A DNA stretch of 64,000 nucleotides from Pseudomonadota bacterium. Its GTDB lineage: Bacteria > Pseudomonadota > Alphaproteobacteria > Micavibrionales > UBA2020. The stretch lies in assembly GCA_021845905.1 (NCBI GenBank), contig JAJZVA010000007.1, forward strand, positions 62,001 through 126,000, in the 5' to 3' direction. Under the pieces are notes generated by a model, which saw nothing but the letters and a program-made list of their open reading frames with translations, was not told where the DNA came from and ran no database searches. The translations under genes and the position numbers were made by a program. Positions 59,793 through 64,000 of this stretch are shown in pieces (the first letter of the stretch is position 1; each line of letters starts with the position of its first letter).

Positions 59793-61472
59793 TTGAAAGG
59801 ATATCCCATGCGAAAAGCCAAATCACGCCTGACATACATCCTCCTGCTTGCGCTGGCTTTGGCGGCGGTCGGCATTCCGCAGGCAAGCGCGGCGACCTTC
59901 GACGCCGCCGGCGCGGCGGCTCTCCAGAAACTGGTCGCGCAAGACATGCAATGGCGCATCGATATGGCGAAAATGCTCGGGCGCGGCATTACGATGGACG
60001 GCACGGTATCCGTCGCGCCGGATCAGAATTCCTACAAAATCACCCTGCCGCACGTCGCCGTGATGGACGAGCCCCGGGGCCTTCTTTATGTCGGCACCGT
60101 GGTTCTCCACGCCGCTCCGGGCAAGCTTGCCGGGTCGTGGAAGATAAACGGCGCCCTGCCGCGCTCCATGGTCTTTGTCACCGCCAGGAAAAAGCCCGTG
60201 GCCGACATCACCGTCGGCGAACAGAATTTCTCCGCCCTGTGGCTGCCGGGCGCGCACATTTATCCGAAGCTCGACACGGCGTTCAAAAAGATAAAAATCT
60301 CCATAGCGGGAAAAATCCCCGCGACGGTCGATGTCGGCAGCTTCGAATCGCATCTCTTTCTGGAGCAAGGCGATGACGGCAAATGGAACGGCGGCAGCAA
60401 CTTCAAGATATCCGGCATCGCGCTCCACGCCGCGGGCAAAAACCCCGTCTCGCTCACGATCGCGAACGCGACCGACCACTCCGTTTATAAAGGCATCGAC
60501 GTCGCCGCGGCGGAAAAACTGAGAAGCAAGATAGAGGCGGCATTGAAAAAAGGTCTGCCGCAAACGCCGCAGGAGCGGCAGGCTTTCATCGCGACTTTCA
60601 TGATCAATCCGCCCGTCGCCGCCGACGACCTCAGCGACGCCGTGCAAATCGACGATATCGCCGCGGACATGACCGGCGGAAAAGAAAAACCGGGCATGAA
60701 GCTCTTCCTGCGCCGCATTTCGATATCCGGCAAAACCGAAAACGCGCAAGAGGAAAAAAGCCGCGTCCGCGCGACCGTGTCTCTCGACGGCTTCGGCGGC
60801 ACGTTCATTTCTCCCACGTTCGCGGATCTCGTGCCGCGCGATTTCAGGATCAATGTCGCGCTCTCCGACCTGCCGCTCAGGGCCATCACGGAGACGTTCC
60901 TCGGCGCGGTGCGCAAATTCGCCAGCGTCCCAGCGGGAGACAAGGCCGCGCAAAAGATGGCCGCGGCGGACCTGCAGACGCGCGAGATGATGCTCCCCGC
61001 ACTGATGGCGAAAACCGGCACGTCGCTTTCCGTGCAGGACACTTACGCGCGCAACGGCGTTCTCGACATCGGCCTTTCCGGCAACGTCTACGCCAATTCC
61101 GCCGCCGCCTCCGGCGCGGTCGGCAAGATGAGCCTTTCCATCGCCGGGCTGGATAAAATCATCCCCAAAATGAAGAAGGAAGCGCTCGCGCCCAACGCCG
61201 ACCCGCGCCTGCTGGTTTATCTCGGCGAGATCATCGGCCTCGAGAAAAAAGGCATCGCCTCGAAAGTCAACGGCAAGCCCGCGCGCCTTTATATCCTCGA
61301 CCTGACGAAGAGCGGATCCGTCCTGCTCAACGGCACTGAAATCCGCCCGTCGCCCGCGGAGCAAACGGGCATGGACGGGCCGGAGAAAAAGCAGCAAGCA
61401 CCGGCGGCGCAAACATCGCCGTCTTCGCAAAAGCCTCAAGGATATCCGTACCTCGCACCGATCACGCCCTGA
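59793..61472 (+). CDS. large secreted protein of unknown function
   Basis: A 559-residue protein, with signal peptide MRKAKSRLTYILLLALALAAVG... IPQASAA. AAGGA lies seven bases before the ATG at 59793. The mature part is beta-rich (GTVSVAPDQNSYKITLPHVAVMDE, DSFESHLFLEQG-like, KISGIALHAAGKNPVSLTIANA, RISISGKTENAQEE) and resembles YdgA/DUF945 or similar periplasmic lipid-transport-like folds, though I cannot place it. A Pro/Gln-rich tail (KKQQAPAAQTSPSSQKPQGYP) closes it. The next gene starts in its stop codon (TGATG), so the two are translated together. Confidence 0.7.
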   Translation: MKGYPMRKAKSRLTYILLLALALAAVGIPQASAATFDAAGAAALQKLVAQDMQWRIDMAKMLGRGITMDGTVSVAPDQNSYKITLPHVAVMDEPRGLLYVGTVVLHAAPGKLAGSWKINGALPRSMVFVTARKKPVADITVGEQNFSALWLPGAHIYPKLDTAFKKIKISIAGKIPATVDVGSFESHLFLEQGDDGKWNGGSNFKISGIALHAAGKNPVSLTIANATDHSVYKGIDVAAAEKLRSKIEAALKKGLPQTPQERQAFIATFMINPPVAADDLSDAVQIDDIAADMTGGKEKPGMKLFLRRISISGKTENAQEEKSRVRATVSLDGFGGTFISPTFADLVPRDFRINVALSDLPLRAITETFLGAVRKFASVPAGDKAAQKMAAADLQTREMMLPALMAKTGTSLSVQDTYARNGVLDIGLSGNVYANSAAASGAVGKMSLSIAGLDKIIPKMKKEALAPNADPRLLVYLGEIIGLEKKGIASKVNGKPARLYILDLTKSGSVLLNGTEIRPSPAEQTGMDGPEKKQQAPAAQTSPSSQKPQGYPYLAPITP

Positions 61473-62044
61473 TGACTTCGCACGAAGACACTGCTTTTTC
61501 GCTCCAGCGCGACGGAGCCTTCCATGACATCCTCGTGCGCATCGCCGCGCGGCTGGACGCGGTGACTCCGGCCATAACATTGCATCTTGACGGGAAGTCG
61601 CCGAACGACCTGCGGGACAACGCGGCGAAAGACGTCTGGACGCTGTTTCACGGCGGGATAAGCCACCTCAGGAAAGGCGCGCCGGACGGCGGCCCCGGTT
61701 CGATGGCGGAAGCCGTCGCGCGCGTCTCCTTGCGCGCCAGCCCTTTCGCCGCCGCGCTGGGCGTGCCCGCCCCGCACTTCGAGCAGATATTGTTCAGCAT
61801 CGATTACGCCGACGGGCGCGACGCCGCGTTTTTTCTTTGCCGCCGACTGGTCGAGGCGGCGGAAAGCGATTTCCCCAAAAGCCGCCATATCCTCCAGCAA
61901 AAAATTCTCGACGAAAAACCGGCCCTCGCGGAACTGAAAGAGCAGATGGCGTTGTCGTTCAGCGTTCTCGCCGAAACCTACCTGCGCGTGTGCGGCGAGA
62001 TGAAAGACGTTTTCGATGAAATCGCATCTCAGGACACAAGATAG
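61472..62044 (+). CDS. hypothetical protein coupled to the secreted protein gene
   Basis: A 190-residue, cytoplasmic, mostly helical protein: GAFHDILVRIAARLDAVTPAITLHLD, then WTLFHGGISHLRKG, AEAVARVSLRASPFAAALGVPAPHFEQILFSIDYADG, AAFFLCRRLVEAAE and a helical C-terminus (LKEQMALSFSVLAETYLRVCGEMKDVFDEIAS). It starts within the stop of the preceding gene. Convergent hemW overlaps its end by 16 bp. I recognise no family. Confidence 0.6.
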   Translation: MTSHEDTAFSLQRDGAFHDILVRIAARLDAVTPAITLHLDGKSPNDLRDNAAKDVWTLFHGGISHLRKGAPDGGPGSMAEAVARVSLRASPFAAALGVPAPHFEQILFSIDYADGRDAAFFLCRRLVEAAESDFPKSRHILQQKILDEKPALAELKEQMALSFSVLAETYLRVCGEMKDVFDEIASQDTR

Positions 62045-63174
62045 CGCAAGACCGCGTTGAGGCGCTGCAGTCCCGCCGCCGTCGCGCGGATATGGTTGTC
62101 GTTCACCTCGACCATTTTTTCATCGACCAGCGCTTTCAGGCGTCCGGCATCGACGACGCCTTCCGGCAGGCGCGTGCCCTGCTTCAGGCGCAGCCCCATC
62201 AGCAACGCCTCGCGCCCCTGCGTCGCGGCGTCAATTCGGTCGAAAGGATGCGCGCCATGGCCCGTCTCGTTTACGCGCTGAAGCCAGGCCTCCGGGGCGC
62301 GATGCGCGCGCGTCGCCCATTTTTCCCCGTCGGCCGTCAGCCGCCCGTGCGCGCCGGGGCCTATTCCCAAATAATCGCCGTAGCGCCAGTAAACGAGATT
62401 GTGCCGCGACTCCTCGCCCGCCCGCGCGTGGTTGGAGATTTCGTAAGAAGGCAGCCCTTGCGCGTTCATCATCTCCTGCGTCAGTTCGTACATGTCCGCG
62501 CCTGCGTCTTCCGACGGGAGGACGAGTTCTCCGCGCTGATGCAGCGTGTGATATTGCGTGCCCTCCTCGATGGTCAGCTGATAAAGCGACATATGCCCCG
62601 CGCCGAGGCCGAGCGCTTCGCTTAGTTCTTCTTTCCAGTCCGCAGGCGTTTGACCCGGGCGGGCGTAGATGAGATCGAACGAATAACGGTCGAAAATTTC
62701 TCCCGCGAGCTTCACCGCCGCCAGCGCTTCCGCCGCCGAATGCTGCCGCCCGAGTTTTTTCAAGTCCTGATCGCGCAGGGATTGTACGCCCAATGAAACG
62801 CGATTGACGCCGGCGCTTTTAAATCCGCGCAATTTTTCCGCCTCGACGGAGGTCGGGTTGGCTTCCAGCGTGATCTCCGTCTTCGCGGGCAGACCCCAGA
62901 GCTTTTCGGCTTCATCGATGACCGCCGCGACCGTCTCCGGCTCCATCAGCGACGGCGTGCCGCCGCCGAAAAAGATGGATTCGATATGGCGTTCGCCGGT
63001 TTTCTCGCGGTAAAAGCGCATCTCGCGCAAGTAAGCGTCGCGAAAGGCGGGATGATTGATGCGCTCGCGCACGTGGCTGTTGAAATCGCAATAAGGGCAC
63101 TTGAACTTGCAAAACGGCCAGTGGATGTAAAGGGCTAGCCGGTTCAAATCTCCTCCGGAAGCGGGAGGAAGCAC
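62029..63174 (-). CDS. hemW: radical SAM heme chaperone HemW
   Basis: HemW is a radical SAM protein related to HemN that inserts heme into respiratory enzymes. It has 381 residues. The cluster motif is CKFKCPYCDFNSH (C-x3-C-x2-C), consistent with HemW, rather than the HemN form with an additional N-terminal extension. Other features are SIFFGGGTPSLMEPE, TLEANPTSVE, RVSLGVQSLRDQDLKKLGRQH and LDLIYARPGQTPADW-like SFDLIYARPGQTP, and the C-terminal domain QGREALLMGLRLKQGTRLP. It overlaps rdgB by 31 bp; rdgB-hemW is a common pair. A heme-chaperone rather than coproporphyrinogen-oxidase role is inferred. Confidence 0.93.
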   Translation of the reverse strand: MLPPASGGDLNRLALYIHWPFCKFKCPYCDFNSHVRERINHPAFRDAYLREMRFYREKTGERHIESIFFGGGTPSLMEPETVAAVIDEAEKLWGLPAKTEITLEANPTSVEAEKLRGFKSAGVNRVSLGVQSLRDQDLKKLGRQHSAAEALAAVKLAGEIFDRYSFDLIYARPGQTPADWKEELSEALGLGAGHMSLYQLTIEEGTQYHTLHQRGELVLPSEDAGADMYELTQEMMNAQGLPSYEISNHARAGEESRHNLVYWRYGDYLGIGPGAHGRLTADGEKWATRAHRAPEAWLQRVNETGHGAHPFDRIDAATQGREALLMGLRLKQGTRLPEGVVDAGRLKALVDEKMVEVNDNHIRATAAGLQRLNAVLRYLVS

Positions 63175-63770
63175 TTGTCCATCATCTTGGCGAAGGCGGC
63201 GGCGCGGTGGCTGATTTTGTTTTTCTCGGCGTATTCGATCTCGCCGTAGGTGACGTCGCGCCCCTGCGGCATGAAGATCGGATCATAACCATGGCCTTTG
63301 TCGCCGCGCGGCGGCCAGACGATGCTCCCGTGCGCGAAGCCTTCCACCGTTTCGCAATGCCCGTCCGGCCAGCAGAGGGCAAGCACGCTGGTGAAATAGG
63401 CTTTTTTGTCCGCTGCGTCGCCCATCTCGCGATGCACGCGCTCCATCGCCATTTTGAAATCGCGGCCGTTTTCCGTCTCCGCCCAGTCGGCGGAATAAAC
63501 GCCCGGGTCGCCGTTCAGCGCGGAGATGAACAGGCCGCTGTCGTCCGCCAGCGCGATTTTTCCGGTGGCGCGGGCGACGAACTGCGCTTTCAGCAGCGCG
63601 TTCTCGATGCAGGTCGTGCCGGTTTCCTCGGGGGATTCGAGGCCATGATCGGCGGCGGAGGACAATTTTATATCCAGCCCCGCATGAGCGAACATTTCTC
63701 CGATTTCGAACAGCTTGCCCTTGTTGTGCGTGGCGACGACGAGTTCACCGCCGGAGAATTTGCGCGTCAT
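63144..63770 (-). CDS. rdgB: XTP/dITP pyrophosphatase
   Basis: Removes ITP, dITP and XTP from the nucleotide pool. It has 208 residues. Motifs: VVATHNKGKLFEIGEMF, ADDSGLFISALNGDPGVYSADWAE, GHGYDPIFMPQGRDVTYGEIEYAEKNKISHRAAA. The first ATG at 63770 (MTRKFSGGELVVATHNKGK) overlaps the stop of the ankyrin gene by 4 bp. Confidence 0.97.
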   Translation of the reverse strand: MTRKFSGGELVVATHNKGKLFEIGEMFAHAGLDIKLSSAADHGLESPEETGTTCIENALLKAQFVARATGKIALADDSGLFISALNGDPGVYSADWAETENGRDFKMAMERVHREMGDAADKKAYFTSVLALCWPDGHCETVEGFAHGSIVWPPRGDKGHGYDPIFMPQGRDVTYGEIEYAEKNKISHRAAAFAKMMDKCFLPLPEEI

Positions 63771-64000
63771 GGTTTGGGCGGCGGCGGGTTATTGTCTTTC
63801 GGCATGTGCTTTTTCAACAGTGCGACGATGTCATCAAACTTATGATATTCCGCATTCGTCAAATCATCCTTGCCCGGCTCAACGCCGCGCTTCAGCAACG
63901 TCGCGACGATGTCGGCTTTATTGCCATTGATGGCATAATACATGTTCTCTCTTGCCGAAATTTTCGGATCGGCGCCCTTGTCGAGCAGATGATGGAAGAT
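63767..64000 (-). CDS. ankyrin-repeat protein, C-terminal part (5' end outside window)
   Basis: Only the last 77 residues are in the window. HHLLDKGADPKISARENMYYAINGNKADIVATLLKRGVEPG shows ankyrin repeats, with G-A-x-P and the helix-turn-helix pattern I-V-x-x-L-L-x-x-G-V. A final partial repeat (TNAEYHKFDDIVALLKKHM) and a Pro-rich tail (NNPPPPKP) follow. It overlaps rdgB by 4 bp, so it joins the rdgB-hemW operon. Ankyrin proteins mediate protein binding, and the partner is unknown. Confidence 0.8.
   Translation of the reverse strand: MFHHLLDKGADPKISARENMYYAINGNKADIVATLLKRGVEPGKDDLTNAEYHKFDDIVALLKKHMPKDNNPPPPKP

Overview
The window is 64 kb of a G+C-rich, gene-dense bacterial chromosome, almost certainly from an alphaproteobacterium. 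The evidence is a CcrM-type GANTC methyltransferase next to rnhB, the trmL-petA-petBC cluster, efp-suhB, the tetratricopeptide protein-bamB-der order, the rlmE-guaB-rsmB order, and infA-maf-RNase G next to tRNA-Phe. Cytochrome b and c1 are fused in one reading frame. I cannot assign a genus. Most of the window is core chromosome; accessory DNA is limited to the left edge and a few AT-rich pockets.

Layout. 1-1122: a tyrosine integrase, cut by the window edge, faces a complete tRNA-Phe; this is probably one end of an element integrated at that tRNA. 1198-3180: infA-maf-RNase G. 3338-6690: a protein with an internal duplication, murA, a putative zinc metallopeptidase, and an AT-rich pocket with tandem repeats. 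6669-9433: dcd with a small basic protein, then a partner-switching pair (HATPase-REC-PP2C protein and STAS protein). 9442-19526: a tightly packed leftward run: metallopeptidase paralogue, rlmE, a degenerate guaB, rsmB, and a DUF58/DUF4159/vWA membrane-protein set without moxR. A parS-like site lies inside the DUF4159 gene. 19656-26876: rnhB-ccrM, a secreted protein, mutY, a frameshifted glycine-rich gene, DUF721, efp-suhB and an OmpA-like protein. 26901-31197: sppA, a candidate small RNA under a dense GANTC/DnaA-box cluster, a lipoprotein, hslO, recX. 31301-44977: hemF, trmL, petA-petBC, Na/Pi transporter, degP, miaA, bamB, der. 45012-57064: radA-cvpA-SDR-CDF operon, alaS operon, a lytic transglycosylase and an orphan hybrid-PAS sensor kinase. 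57302-64000: uvrB with a Rap1a/Tai-like gene, two unknown proteins, hemW-rdgB and the end of an ankyrin gene.

The observations that most deserve checking are: (1) a 20-bp palindromic core present in opposite orientations inside hemF and radA, in each case lying in an apparent extra in-frame peptide, like a Rickettsia-type palindromic element; (2) an IMP dehydrogenase homologue at the usual guaB locus that lacks the catalytic cysteine and other IMP-site motifs; (3) seven GANTC sites and a perfect DnaA box within about 150 bp over a candidate small RNA; (4) five GANTC sites in 81 bp upstream of ccrM itself; (5) a parS-like 16-mer; and (6) two paralogous HExxH proteins of unknown function. Together, the parS-like site and the DnaA/GANTC cluster hint that the region may be origin-proximal, but I do not claim to have located oriC.
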